Shown here piece by piece: positions 1 to 9,944 of a stretch of DNA of 64,000 nt (within the stretch, counting starts at the first letter, position 1; every line of letters begins with the position of its first letter). Location: assembly GCA_023055425.1 (NCBI GenBank), contig JALGPY010000009.1:20543775-20607774 (forward strand), given 5' to 3'. This stretch comes from Linanthus parryae. Taxonomy: Eukaryota > Streptophyta > Magnoliopsida > Ericales > Polemoniaceae. The notes beneath the pieces are model-generated. The model had not been told where the DNA came from and searched no databases. It was given only the letters and a program-made list of their open reading frames with translations. The position numbers and the translations under genes were made by a program.

Positions 1-1457
1 TCCTCGTTATCTATATTTGTTGCCCTATCCACAGGTATCTTTATCAGGCATAACATTATTTTAGGCCATTAACTTCAACCGTAGATTTCAAATGACCCCA
101 GTTGGTTATGGAGTTGTCTACATATAACAACGGTGAAAATAGAATGAAGCAAGTTGCAATATGTCAATTCTGAACATAGGACCAATAGACTAAAGCACCT
201 AAGAGAAGCAAGGAAACATTCTCTTCAACAAACCAAAGCAAATGCAGGAAACACTTTCTTGTATACTAAAAGGTATAAAGGACATACAAATAACGCGCGA
301 GCTAAAATCCGCAGGAATATTTGCAGTATTATCTTCAAGAGCAGGATTGACCTCGAGCACATACAATAAGAAAAAAAATGATATTATTAGAATTCGAATT
401 TTACTAAAAATGACTTGATAAATTGTTACATAAAACAATTATTGTATCAAACCAATTGTGTTCTACGAGCAGGATTGACCCCCAGCATCTACAGTAAGTA
501 AAAAAGTGATATAGTTAGTAATTCCAAAATGTTTAGAAATGACTTGATAAATGATTAGAAAGAACAGTTATTATGTCAAACCAAATGTTTGACTGGAGGT
601 TTATTTTAGTTATGACAGGAGGTACAAAACTTCTACGATCTACAGCAATAATAAAATAAGCTGATACATTTTATTCCATGGTCATGTTGTCTTTTGATGC
701 CTAAACTGCTTCGAATTTGTCTCAAGATTTGATTATAAAAACCATTACGTTAGTGTGTAGTAGATATTAAACCTTCTTCTTATGGAGGTCGAGACTCTAT
801 TTCAAGTGTGGCTTCCACCTCCGTGGACTACGCCAGTCCTAAGGAGGGCCTTTTTGATTGCTTGCAACTGAATGATAGCGTCATTAATAGACATTTGGTC
901 CCTTGGTACTCCTGGGGCACAAGCAACTCCAACATTGAAACCAAGTATTCTTTAAATATAGTGCAGTCATGCATATTGTTTCTTCTGGCACTCCTGTTCC
1001 TATTAATGATCTCTACCTGTTAGGAAAGGACATCTGGATGTGGTCACAGAGATTCAATGGGGCGTTTTCCTGAAACATCTCTAGTAAGAGGACATCACCA
1101 GAGGTATAAAACTTTTCCCCATGTCATTTTCTGTGGTTCATGTTTATGAAAGGTCATTGTAGACAAGGGGGGTTGATCTGGGAAAACCAGCTTGTGTTCC
1201 TGCAAATAGAAGAACAAAAAACGACACCAATTAATCTGTCTAGGACTTGAGAGTGAGAGTAGGTTTTGGGGTAAGAGCAATGTGACGTATGTTATCCAGA
1301 GAGGAGACAGTGATTGCTTGAACTTTTGCGTGCCAATGATTCTGAATGATGCAAAATGGGACAGACCTCCTATGTGTACAGGCCTAATGGCGCGGACGTG
1401 GGTAAACACCCATGATGGTGATGGAACCATGCTTGGCCACAACGTCCGCCTAATTAG
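1..1457. other. Unassigned host DNA left of Copia-1
   Basis: AT-rich sequence with no recognisable gene. Short open frames exist (for example 808-1023 on the plus strand and 1282-1482), but none has a composition, motif or splice context that I can tie to a family. The stretch 1270-1457 continues directly into 6586 once Copia-1 is removed, so a frame crossing that junction may once have been open; I cannot identify it. Apart from the diverged tandem duplication at 331-690 I see nothing definite here. Confidence 0.5.
331..690. repeat. Diverged tandem duplication, unit about 130 bp
   Basis: Units at about 331-460 and 461-590 share a series of blocks in the same order: GAGCAGGATTGACC, then AGCA..TACA, then AATGACTTGATAAAT, then TATTRTRTCAAACCAA. 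A truncated third copy (CTACRATCTACAG...) seems to start near 640. The copies differ by many substitutions and small indels, so the duplication is old. No coding content was recognised in it. Confidence 0.6.
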
Positions 1458-1577
1458 TAATAGTAGTAGGACTAATTTGTAATTAGTTCAGGACCAATTT
1501 GTAATTAGTGTTGTAAATTACATATTTAAAGGTCACTAATCAATAAAGAAGACAGAAAAGATTTCTCCAAACCTTCA
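1458..1577 (+). repeat. Copia-1 5' LTR (120 bp)
   Basis: Begins TAATAGTAGTAGG and ends AACCTTCA. It contains a TATTTAAA box near 1523-1530 and an AATAAAG polyadenylation-like signal near 1542-1548, so promoter and processing signals are packed into 120 bp. An imperfect internal palindrome (CTAATTTGTAATTAG) occurs in its first half. Confidence 0.93.
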
Positions 1578-1590
1578 TGGTATCAGAGCA
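1578..1590 (+). other. Copia-1 primer-binding site
   Basis: TGGTATCAGAGCA starts immediately after the LTR. It is the standard complement to the 3' end of plant initiator methionine tRNA used by Ty1/copia elements to prime minus-strand DNA synthesis. Confidence 0.95.
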
Positions 1591-2163
1591 GCCCTAGCTT
1601 TCGCCGCCGCCGCCGCCGCCGCCGTCGCACATCCTCTCCAGTGCACTGCCGCCGCCGCCAACTAGCGGTCCGATCTGGTTATCCCCTGCTTCCGCAACCC
1701 TCCTCTCTCTCTCCCTTTCCCGTCGCACCCTGCGACCTAACTTGTCCTCCAAACCGTCGCCCACTGCGACGGCGACCTCTTCCCGTTCGACCCCTCTGCG
1801 AACGGAGGTCAGACGCTCCCGCACGCGCCCTCGCTGTCCCCGTCCTCCGCGTCGCCCGATCCACGCGCCGGCTCCCTTCTCTCGGCTGCCGAAGCCGTTT
1901 TCCAGCACCTCAACGCCTTCCGAAGCCGCTCTCTTAGCCGTCGGCTTCCTTCCCAGCGGTCGGCTTCACCGATTCGTCCTTTTAGCCGCCGGCTTCCTTC
2001 CCTGCAACCGCTTGACACCAGCAGATAGCTTCGCTCACGAAGAACCAGAGAAAGCAACAGTGTGCTTTGTAATTGCAGCGTGTAATTGTTTTTTACTTGC
2101 CAGTCCCTCTTTAAAAAAAAAAAAAAAAAAAAAGCCTCTAGGCTCTAACAGCTCTCCGGTGCA

Positions 2164-5100
2164 ATGTCTTCGACCACCGACACCGGCTCCTCCGGCAACA
2201 CCAAGGAGCCCCTCCACCCCGTGTTCCTTGTCAACAACATTGAGAAGCGTGTTCGTTTCACCCTGGACAATGACAAAGTCCAGTATGATCACTGGGCTAC
2301 GTTTTTTCGCATTCAAACGCACTCCTTTGGCGTTTCGGATCATCTCGACAAAGACCCGCCACCAGCTGACAGTGATCCCCTCTGGAGCTCTATTGATTCG
2401 GTAATCCTGTCTTGGATTTACCAAACGATTAGTGATGACTTGGCACTCGCTATCCTTACTCGGGGCCAGACTGCTAGAGAAGCATGGTTGAAGTTGGAGA
2501 ACCTCTTTCACGACAATCAGGGCTCTCGGCTAGCAGAACTGGAATTGGAATTTGTCAATCTGCGCATGGACCACTGCTCGTCTCTCGACGACTACTGCAC
2601 CAGGCTGAAGAACTTGGCGGATCGTATTGGGAATGTCGGAACTTCAGTTTCGAACCAGCGGTTGGTTATACAGCTCACCAATGGTCTCTCTCCTGCATAT
2701 ACCGGGGTTGCCATGATCATCCAGCAGACTCGTCCGACTCCGGAGTATCTCTCAGCCGTTTCCATGATCCGGCTACACGAGCGTCTTCTTGCTCGACAGG
2801 AGTCGGTCCATCCTAGCCCGCATCAGGTGTTGGTTTCGACTCCTTCGAACCGACAGCCGAATGCCCCCTCTGCTCAGCCCGGCAGCCACTCCAGTGGCGG
2901 GAACGGGAACCATGGCGGCGGACAGCGACGCAATGGGAATGGCAGGAACGGACGTCGCAGATCTGGGACAGGAGGTGGTCAACCTGCTGCTCCGACACCC
3001 CCTGCTACACCCTCGGGCTCCCAAGGCTCCTGGGTTTGGTGCCCCTGCCCCACAGGACCCGTGCCTCCCTGCCCTTATCCGACTACGGGCTGGAGTACTC
3101 CACGACCTAGTCACGCTGGCCTTCTCGGTCCACCACCGGCTGCACGTCCTCAGGCCCTCACTGCTCCATCTGGCCATCCGACTGCTACGGATTTGGGTTC
3201 TCAGCTTTCTGGCATGACACTCTGCGTCCCGGATCAGACTTGGTATATGGATTCCGGCGCATCAGCTCACCTCACTCCGCAGTCAGGTATCCTCTCTTCT
3301 CTCTCATCATCTTGTCAATTTCCTAACATTCTTGTGGGAAACGGTTCTAGCATTCCAGTGAAAGGATCTGGCAATCACACCCTTACCACCAACACCCGTT
3401 CCCTTCACCTTAGAAATGTCTTACTCACGCCCAATGTTATCAAAAACCTAGTATCCGTTCGTCAATTTACCACTGACAATCAGGTTTCTATTGAGTTTGA
3501 CCCTTTTGGTTTTTCTGTGAAGGACCTACGTTCGGGAGCTCTCTTGCAGAGGAGCAACAGTTCGGGTGATCTCTATCCCTTCCAGCCTGACCCACCACAC
3601 TCGTCCGCTGTCTCGTTAGCTGCTCTTCCCGCTTCAGTTTGGCACAACCGTCTCGGTCATCCCGGGCTTCCAGTCTTAGATTTGCTTCGTAGTAGTCAGT
3701 TCATAGCTTGTAGTAGGAATAAATCAGACACTATTTGTCATGCTTGTCAGATTAGTAAACATGTGCGTTTGCCTTTCTTAGCTTCTACTTCTTCCACTGT
3801 TACTCCGTTTGACATTGTTCACAGTGATTTATGGACATCTCCGGTTTTAAGCAAATCACACTATAAATACTACCTGCTACTCTTAGATGATTACACACAT
3901 TTTCTCTGGGTTTTCCCACTAAAACAGAAAAGCGAAGCAATATTGAAATTCAAACAATTCACTACCTTTGTCCAAACCCAGTTTCAGCGACCCATCAAGA
4001 GCTTCCAATGTGACCTTGGTGGAGAATTTGATAATGGCACCTTTCACTCCCACGCCATTGATCATGGATTAGTCTTTCGGTTTGCGTGTCCTCAGACGTC
4101 ATCTCAAAATGGCAAAGCTGAACGCATGATTCGTAGAATCAATGACATTATGCGTACTCTCCTCGCTCAGGCCTCTCTACCAGCCTCTTTTTGGGTTGAG
4201 TCTCTTCTCACTGCTGTCTATCTCCATAATATTCTTCCCACCAAAGTCCTTGGCAACGTTATCCCTACTGTTGCCCTCTATCATCGCTCACCCTCCTATG
4301 AGCATCTTCGCACGTTCGGTTGCTTGTGTTACCCGAACCTGTCTGCCACCTCACCTCACAAGCTTGCACCACGCTCTGTTCGATGTGTCTTTCTGGGGTA
4401 CCCTCTTAATCATCGTGGGTACAGGTGTCTAGACTTGAGTACTGGTCGGGTTCACACTTCCCGTCATGTCACCTTTGATGAGACGGTGTTTCCTTTCTCC
4501 ACTCCTGGGTTTGTGTCTCCCTCTGTTCACAGGACGTCTGATCCCGATGACAGTCTTCCGTCTCCCCTTTTCACTCATCGTGCTCATAACCCTGTGGCAC
4601 ACACACCCTCACCCACCCCTCCTAGGGCATCCACATCACCACCCGCACCTACTAGGGCACCCACACAGATTTCCCCGTCCAGGACCCTTGTGGAACCTTT
4701 TCCTCAGCACTACGTCCGTCGATCTGTGTCCACTCGCCCTCCTCCTGACCCCTCTGTGCCTGTGTTACCTGACCCCCCTGAGTCACCCACACCGAGCCCA
4801 GTGGCCACTTCTCCTCCCCATCTCTCTCCTCAGATGACTACCAGATCCATGCATGGCATAGTCAAACCAGTAACCCGTCTCACTTTAGCGGCCCAGCCAC
4901 CAGACCCCATCTCGCCCCTTCCCAAATCGCCCATCCTAGCCTTGTCGGATCCTCACTGGAAAGCGGCCATGGATGATGAGTTTGGAGCTATGGTTACGAA
5001 CCACACTTGGGATCTGGTTCCTCGCCCGGCAGGGGCTAATGTTCTGCGATCTATGTGGCTCTTTCGCCACAAGTTTCGCGCTGATGGTAGTCTGCAGCGC

Positions 5101-6468
5101 TATAAGGCGCGATTGGTAGCTAATGGGAAGTCCCAGATGGTTGGGATTGATTGTGAGGAGACTTTCAGCTCGGTTGTCAAACCGACCACCATCCGTACAG
5201 TTCTCAGCATTGCAGTCACGCGCTCTTGGCCTATCCGTCAGATGGATGTCAAGAACGCTTTTCTTCATGGTGATCTCTCTGAGACGGTATACATGCATCA
5301 GCCCCCTGGCTACCGCGACACGCGCCATCCTGACTTCGTTTGCCGGTTGCGCAAATCATTATACGGTCTGAAGCAGGCTCCTCGTGCTTGGTTTCAGCGA
5401 TTTGCCACCGTCCTCACACAGACTATCGGTTTCTCTAGTTGCTCATGTGATGAGTCTCTCTTCGTCTACAGTCGTGGCTCGGACATCGTCTACCTCCTGC
5501 TATATGTGGATGATATCGTCATCACTGGGTCGTCTCCGGTTGTTTTGGATCAGATTGTCTCCCAGCTCTCTGGAGAGTTTGCTATGACTGACCTGGGCCA
5601 TCTGCATCATTTTTTGGGCATCGCTGTCACTCGTGATTCGTCTGGCCTGTTCCTGTCTCAGCATCAGTATGCGACCGACATTCTTCGTCGTGCCTCCATG
5701 TCGACCTGTAAGCCTACTGCCACCCCTGTTGAGGTAGGGAGTAAACTTACAGCCACATCTGGACCACCGGTTGCTGATCCCACCCTATACCGCAGCCTTG
5801 CTGGGGCCTTACAGTACCTCACGTTCACTCGACCCGACATCCAGTTTGCTGTTCAGCAGATTTGTCTCTTCATGCATGACCCCCGCGAGCCGCACTTTCA
5901 TGCACTGAAGCGCATCTTGCGCTACATCAGTGGGACACTTGAGTTTGGTCTTCGGCTATCTGCCTCTGCCGCTGATTCCCTCACCGCCTACACTGACGCC
6001 GATTGGGCTGGTTGTCCGGACACGCGCCGCTCCACTTCTGGTTACTGTGTCTTCTACGGAGACAATCTTCTGAGTTGGTCGTCCAAGCGACAGGCCACGG
6101 TCTCTCGTTCTAGTGCTGAGGCTGAGTACCGCGGTGTTGCTAACGCCGTCTCCGAACTCTGCTGGGTCCGGAATTTACTTCTTCAGCTTCGTGTCACCCC
6201 GCCTCGAGCTACAGTCGTGTATTGCGACAATGTGAGTGCTGTCTATCTCTCTGGTAATCCTGTTCAGCATCAGCGCACTAAGCATGTTGAGATTGATCTA
6301 CACTTCGTTCGTGAGAAGGTTCGTTTGGGTCAGCTTCGCGTGTTGCACATTCCAGCCGATTACCAGTACGCCGACATCTTTACCAAGGGTCTTCCTCGGC
6401 CCTTGTTCCAGCGCTTCCGTTCCAGTCTCAGTGTTGGCACGCCTACAGTTTCGACTGCGGGGGCGTAA
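2164..6468 (+). CDS. Copia-1 gag-pol polyprotein (1434 aa)
   Basis: Encodes the whole replication set of a Ty1/copia retrotransposon in one frame. In order: a Gag capsid-like region (about residues 10-230); a Gly/Arg/Asn-rich basic stretch and a Pro/Trp/Cys stretch (about 240-330) in place of a CCHC zinc knuckle, which I cannot find; aspartic protease WYMDSGASAHLT (D363); GAG-pre-integrase zinc region WHNRLGHPG...CHACQ; integrase core with HSDLW (D555), CDLGGEF and GKAERM; copia-type RT with YVDD (D1116-D1117); and RNase H YTDADW (D1278) with the SRSSAEAEYR block and the C-terminal TKHVEIDLHFVRE. No internal stop or frameshift is present. The start at 2164 precedes the Gag homology and is the first in-frame ATG after the leader A-run. 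The stop codon TAA is formed by the first three bases of the 3' LTR. Confidence 0.95.
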   Translation: MSSTTDTGSSGNTKEPLHPVFLVNNIEKRVRFTLDNDKVQYDHWATFFRIQTHSFGVSDHLDKDPPPADSDPLWSSIDSVILSWIYQTISDDLALAILTRGQTAREAWLKLENLFHDNQGSRLAELELEFVNLRMDHCSSLDDYCTRLKNLADRIGNVGTSVSNQRLVIQLTNGLSPAYTGVAMIIQQTRPTPEYLSAVSMIRLHERLLARQESVHPSPHQVLVSTPSNRQPNAPSAQPGSHSSGGNGNHGGGQRRNGNGRNGRRRSGTGGGQPAAPTPPATPSGSQGSWVWCPCPTGPVPPCPYPTTGWSTPRPSHAGLLGPPPAARPQALTAPSGHPTATDLGSQLSGMTLCVPDQTWYMDSGASAHLTPQSGILSSLSSSCQFPNILVGNGSSIPVKGSGNHTLTTNTRSLHLRNVLLTPNVIKNLVSVRQFTTDNQVSIEFDPFGFSVKDLRSGALLQRSNSSGDLYPFQPDPPHSSAVSLAALPASVWHNRLGHPGLPVLDLLRSSQFIACSRNKSDTICHACQISKHVRLPFLASTSSTVTPFDIVHSDLWTSPVLSKSHYKYYLLLLDDYTHFLWVFPLKQKSEAILKFKQFTTFVQTQFQRPIKSFQCDLGGEFDNGTFHSHAIDHGLVFRFACPQTSSQNGKAERMIRRINDIMRTLLAQASLPASFWVESLLTAVYLHNILPTKVLGNVIPTVALYHRSPSYEHLRTFGCLCYPNLSATSPHKLAPRSVRCVFLGYPLNHRGYRCLDLSTGRVHTSRHVTFDETVFPFSTPGFVSPSVHRTSDPDDSLPSPLFTHRAHNPVAHTPSPTPPRASTSPPAPTRAPTQISPSRTLVEPFPQHYVRRSVSTRPPPDPSVPVLPDPPESPTPSPVATSPPHLSPQMTTRSMHGIVKPVTRLTLAAQPPDPISPLPKSPILALSDPHWKAAMDDEFGAMVTNHTWDLVPRPAGANVLRSMWLFRHKFRADGSLQRYKARLVANGKSQMVGIDCEETFSSVVKPTTIRTVLSIAVTRSWPIRQMDVKNAFLHGDLSETVYMHQPPGYRDTRHPDFVCRLRKSLYGLKQAPRAWFQRFATVLTQTIGFSSCSCDESLFVYSRGSDIVYLLLYVDDIVITGSSPVVLDQIVSQLSGEFAMTDLGHLHHFLGIAVTRDSSGLFLSQHQYATDILRRASMSTCKPTATPVEVGSKLTATSGPPVADPTLYRSLAGALQYLTFTRPDIQFAVQQICLFMHDPREPHFHALKRILRYISGTLEFGLRLSASAADSLTAYTDADWAGCPDTRRSTSGYCVFYGDNLLSWSSKRQATVSRSSAEAEYRGVANAVSELCWVRNLLLQLRVTPPRATVVYCDNVSAVYLSGNPVQHQRTKHVEIDLHFVREKVRLGQLRVLHIPADYQYADIFTKGLPRPLFQRFRSSLSVGTPTVSTAGA

Positions 6469-6585
6469 TAGTAGTAGGACTAATTTGTAATTAGTTCAGG
6501 ACCAATTTGTAATTAGTGTTGTAAATTACATATTTAAAGGTCACTAATCAATAAAGAAGACAGAAAAGATTTCTCCAAACCTTCA
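6466..6585 (+). repeat. Copia-1 3' LTR (120 bp)
   Basis: Identical by eye to the 5' LTR at 1458-1577 and followed by the second ATTAG target-site copy. Its first codon TAA is the stop of gag-pol, so gene and LTR overlap by three bases. Confidence 0.93.
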
Positions 6586-8284
6586 ATTAGGTGGCTCGTG
6601 GCCCGCACATATAGGAATCGTGGTCCGCAAATACAGGGACGCTAACGGTCCGATCTCAGATCTCTGGATAACATACGAGGGTCGCATGCAAGGCTCGCGT
6701 CTCGCATGCGGCAATCCCTGCTCTAGCCTCCAAGCTACTCGCACCCCAAGTCTTGTGAGCATGAGATACATATGCGAAGAACCCTGTCTCACAATCCTTC
6801 GCATATTTGGCGGTGATGGCAGTGCTGGTGTTGGTAGAGTTAATTTGGGTGGGTACCAAATGTGATATTTGGTTGATGGTATGGGTTTTGTTTCGACTTT
6901 GGGGTCTGGGTTTTGATCAATATGGCCGTTCTGATTTGGTTTCAATTTACTGGATTCGGACTTGGTGGGTTCTCAATTTGGGGTTGAGGAGGTTGTAATG
7001 GTGCTGGTTTTGGCTGTATTGGTGGTGGCTGAGTAGGTGGCGGAGCTCGATTTGGTCGGTTGTTTGGCTGTGACGTTGGGTTCAGTTTGTGACTCCCTCC
7101 GCTTTCTTGTTGTGGTTACTGGAATTGGTGTTATTGGGGGATTTGTGGTGTTAATGGTGGGGTGATGGCCATGTTGATAGTGGGGTTGGTTTCATTTGGT
7201 TATTTAGTTAGTCCAGGGACAAATATATCAATTCAGCAGCCTAGCGGGAAAAAAATGTCCCAAATGTAGTGTCAGGACCCGGGAATAGACCTTGTTTCCT
7301 GGACAGAATGAAGGGCGTTTTGTGTTTCCAAGGAATTTTGCAGAACATGAGGTAGCATTTGGGTATTGTGTCTACTTCCTACTTACAGAGGCGACATTTG
7401 TCATTTTCCAAACTTTATTGCTTTCTAGCATAAAATTCGAGGTAGTTCAGCTATAAGGGTCATCATGCTATGGGTGGTCTTATTTATCACTGAGCCCTTG
7501 CCTCATTCCGCAGTTAGGTTTTCCTAAATCTGTTCCTTCTGCTCATGCCTATTCTTTCATCAGCAGAGTGCGGCGATTGGGGAGATTCTCAACCAAGGCG
7601 CCATTATTGCTTTGTTTACATCAACTTGTAATCTTTTTCTGACCAAGGTGAAGAAGTCATGGAAGCAGTTTTTTCTTTTCTTCGGATGAGGTCAGATGGT
7701 GTCTGTATACAGGGATTCACCAATGGCTGTCATTGTTTAACAAGTAATTTATAGGACAATCTGTACACTATTTGATTAAGTAAAAAGTTTATATATAAAA
7801 AAAAAAAAGATTTTAAGTAAAACGTTGCATCATTCCAGGAAACTGGTAGGAAGAAATTGTATTAAAGGGACCAAAATATTGCGCTAATCCAATTTAAATA
7901 TTTGGAAACGGAAAAGAAAAGGTGCTTTCAGGATCTTCTTTGATGGTTTTCTGCATCAAGCAAAGCCAGAGGACACATCCAAATAGCAAATACAACATGC
8001 GTGGGTTGTAATGGGATTTTGTTTGGGGTGGTCTTTATTTACTTGTTCCGTGTCCTCTTTTTAGATACCTCTGCACTCACTCTTCAACAAGAGAAGAAAC
8101 ACCTCGTAGCATCTGTAGCATCTAGAGCATGACTCGCAATAAAACATGGTCTCTGATATGCTATCTTAGACGGGTTTTAGATCACTTTTGATGGCAAATC
8201 ATTCCAAGGAAGATACCTAGAAAAGAAACCACACAAAAAATCTCTTCCACAGAGTGTTAGCAAAGGGACCACTCTTTTTATCAA
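6586..8284. other. Unassigned host DNA right of Copia-1
   Basis: No gene could be supported. About 6900-7190 is very G/T-rich; read on the minus strand one frame gives a short proline-rich stretch (about 7020-7090, repeated PPPTQPPPIQP-like) with stops on both sides, which may be a decayed proline-rich exon or simple low complexity. From about 7200 to 8284 the sequence looks like intron or UTR, with an A-run near 7797-7808. I see no element ends there. Confidence 0.4.
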
Positions 8285-8586
8285 AGTTAAACCGTCCAAA
8301 CTGCGAACCCGACTGAAAGGTACTGGTTCTGTTTTCCGTGGCAAAATTGGTTAGGTTTAGGTTTTTAAAAGTTCAAAATAAATTAATTGGTTGGGTTTCG
8401 GTTGCGGTTTTACTCAACCTCTTAAACCGTTCAGCTTATGATATTATCTATATATACATAGTACTTATATTAATTATTTATACATAATCACCGAATCATC
8501 CGTTAGGGTTTACCTAACGCGATAGCTATTCGAGACGCCATCAATCTCCACGACATGAAAACACGTAAAAATAAACACAACTCACA

Positions 8587-9278
8587 TTAATTTTCTTGAT
8601 TGATTCCTAAAATTGCGATTACATCTTGTATAAATAGAAAATAAACTAACCCTAACTAGACGCTTCGACTCTTATGGGCCGGTAAAGCACCGACAAGAAA
8701 ACCCGGTTCAACTAGTTAAATGTATAACCTAATTAAACTAATTTAATAACAACTAATTAAATAAATAAATGAATAATAACTAATTATCCCCGAGCACGTG
8801 ATAATAGGTTGGTTGAACCGTATCAACTCCCCCGCGGTTGAAAAACACCTTGTCCTCAAGGTGAATGCGGAAAAAATCTTCAATAAGTCTCAATTATGTT
8901 TGTCCGGATCAAATGGACGGAGGACGACTTTTATAACAACACGTTTTGGAGGCCGAATCCGGAAAAAGTGAGGACGGAAATGGACTCGGGAGTTTGAAAA
9001 ACCCTAGGTTAGAGCCTGTGGGTTAAAAAAAATGAAGCCGCGGCTAAAAAAGAGCTAAAAATAGGTTTAATTTTCTTGATTGATTCCTAAAATTGCGCTT
9101 ACATCTTGTTTAAATAGAAAATAAACTAACCCTAACTAGACGGTTCGACTCTCACGGCCGGTAAAGAACCGACAAGAAAACCCGGTTCGACTAAGTAAAT
9201 AAATAATCTAATTAGACTAATTAATGAATAACAACTAATTAAATAAATAAATGAACAGTAATTAATTATCCCGATGCT
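8587..9278 (-). mobile_element. Collapsed minus-strand Ty3/gypsy relic
   Basis: Two direct repeats of about 212 bp (about 8587-8797 and 9067-9278) share long blocks such as TTTTCTTGATTGATTCCTAA, ACTAACCCTAACTAGACG and AACAACTAATTAAATAAATA. They flank only about 270 bp. The segment between them contains the last codons of a gypsy polyprotein on the minus strand (see 8780-8893), so the repeats are LTRs and nearly all of gag-pol has been lost. It sits inside the left arm of the inverted duplication, so it inserted after that duplication. I could not define a target-site duplication. Confidence 0.7.
8780..8893 (-). pseudogene. C-terminal tail of a gypsy pol polyprotein
   Basis: Thirty-seven codons on the minus strand end in TAG at 8782-8780. 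They contain HLEDKVFFNRGGVD, the characteristic end of plant Ty3/gypsy polyproteins (consensus of the type LEDKV..NGGG). An in-frame TAA lies just upstream, so nothing more of the protein remains. The final codons run into the adjacent LTR copy: the stop lies about 17 bp inside the repeated sequence. Confidence 0.75.
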
Positions 9279-9386
9279 TGACGCTGCGCATGACAATGGG
9301 TCTGTGGAAACTTAATAGAGAATCCTAATTCGACTACCAGTATGTCTCTCGTCTCTCACACTCTCAGGTCAGATCAGATCAAGGAG

Positions 9387-9944
9387 CTATGTTGCACAGG
9401 TGCGGGAACGGGTACGGAAAATTCCCAAAAATCTAGGGTGCGGGTGCGGGTGCTGATGCTGGTGCGGCGATTTTATTTATATTATATATTGTTAGTGATA
9501 CTATAATACTAATATAAAACCAATAATAACAGTATTCCCTAATTATAATCAAACAGAAATGCAAACACAAATTCAAAGATATGGAGTTACTATATCAACA
9601 ATACAACCTCTTCCTGTTGTACATAGACGAGTAGTCTAATGGTTAGAAATGTTCACATAAATGCACGTTTTTTTTGGGGTCAAATTGACGTAGTTTAGAA
9701 GACTCTCAACTAAAATTTCAGAATGACCCTGCCTAATACACAAAGCACCCACGAAGCACCTTGAGCACCGGGTGCGGTGCGCAACCTCCCACAAATGCAC
9801 GTTTTTTTGGGTTAAATTGTCGTATTTTAGAAGACTCTCAACTAAAATTTCAAAATGACCCTGCCTAATACACAAAGCACCCACGAAGCACCTTGAGCAC
9901 CGGGTTCGGGTGCGCAACCTTCCAGAAGCACCCGTGCAACATAG
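9387..9944. mobile_element. 558-bp non-autonomous DNA transposon, hAT-like
   Basis: The ends form an inverted repeat: the left begins CTATGTTGCACAGGTGC and the right, reverse-complemented, begins CTATGTTGCACGGGTGC. The flanks are TCAAGGAG (9379-9386) and TCGAGGAG (9945-9952), an 8-bp duplication with one mismatch; eight bases is the hAT class size. The paralogous right arm of the inverted duplication has a single uninterrupted version of this site (about 13216-13225), which acts as a natural empty site. There is no transposase. The interior holds G/C-rich GGGTGCGGGTGC runs and a tandem duplication. Confidence 0.75.
9661..9922. repeat. Tandem duplication, period about 134 bp, inside the hAT-like element
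   Basis: Units start with ATGCACGTTTTTT at 9661 and 9795. Both contain TTAGAAGACTCTCAACTAAA and CCACGAAGCACCTTGAGCAC and end with GTGCGCAACCT. The copies differ at a handful of positions. This explains the repeated short minus-strand reading frame in this stretch, which is not a gene. Confidence 0.85.

Larger units (their letters stand above)
1458..6585 (+). mobile_element. Copia-1: intact compact Ty1/copia LTR retrotransposon
   Basis: A 5128-bp element bounded by two 120-bp LTRs that are identical by eye, and flanked by the 5-bp target-site duplication ATTAG (1453-1457 and 6586-6590). Directly after the 5' LTR comes the initiator-methionine tRNA primer-binding site. A 586-bp GC-rich leader follows, with a GCC microsatellite near 1602-1625 and an A-run near 2113-2134, and then one uninterrupted gag-pol ORF. 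A purine-rich tract (GCGGGGGCG) precedes the 3' LTR. The LTR is very short and starts TAATAG rather than the usual TG, but it ends in CA. Identical LTRs and an open ORF indicate a recent, possibly still competent insertion. Confidence 0.95.

Noticed and set aside
1270..1482. Possible small cysteine-rich peptide
   Set aside because: Only a few cysteines without defensin spacing, no signal peptide, and the frame runs into the Copia-1 LTR.
1594..2057. Arg/Gly-rich and Pro/Arg-rich frames on both strands before Copia-1 gag
   Set aside because: They arise from the GC-rich leader with GCC repeats and are open on both strands at once, a typical low-complexity artefact.
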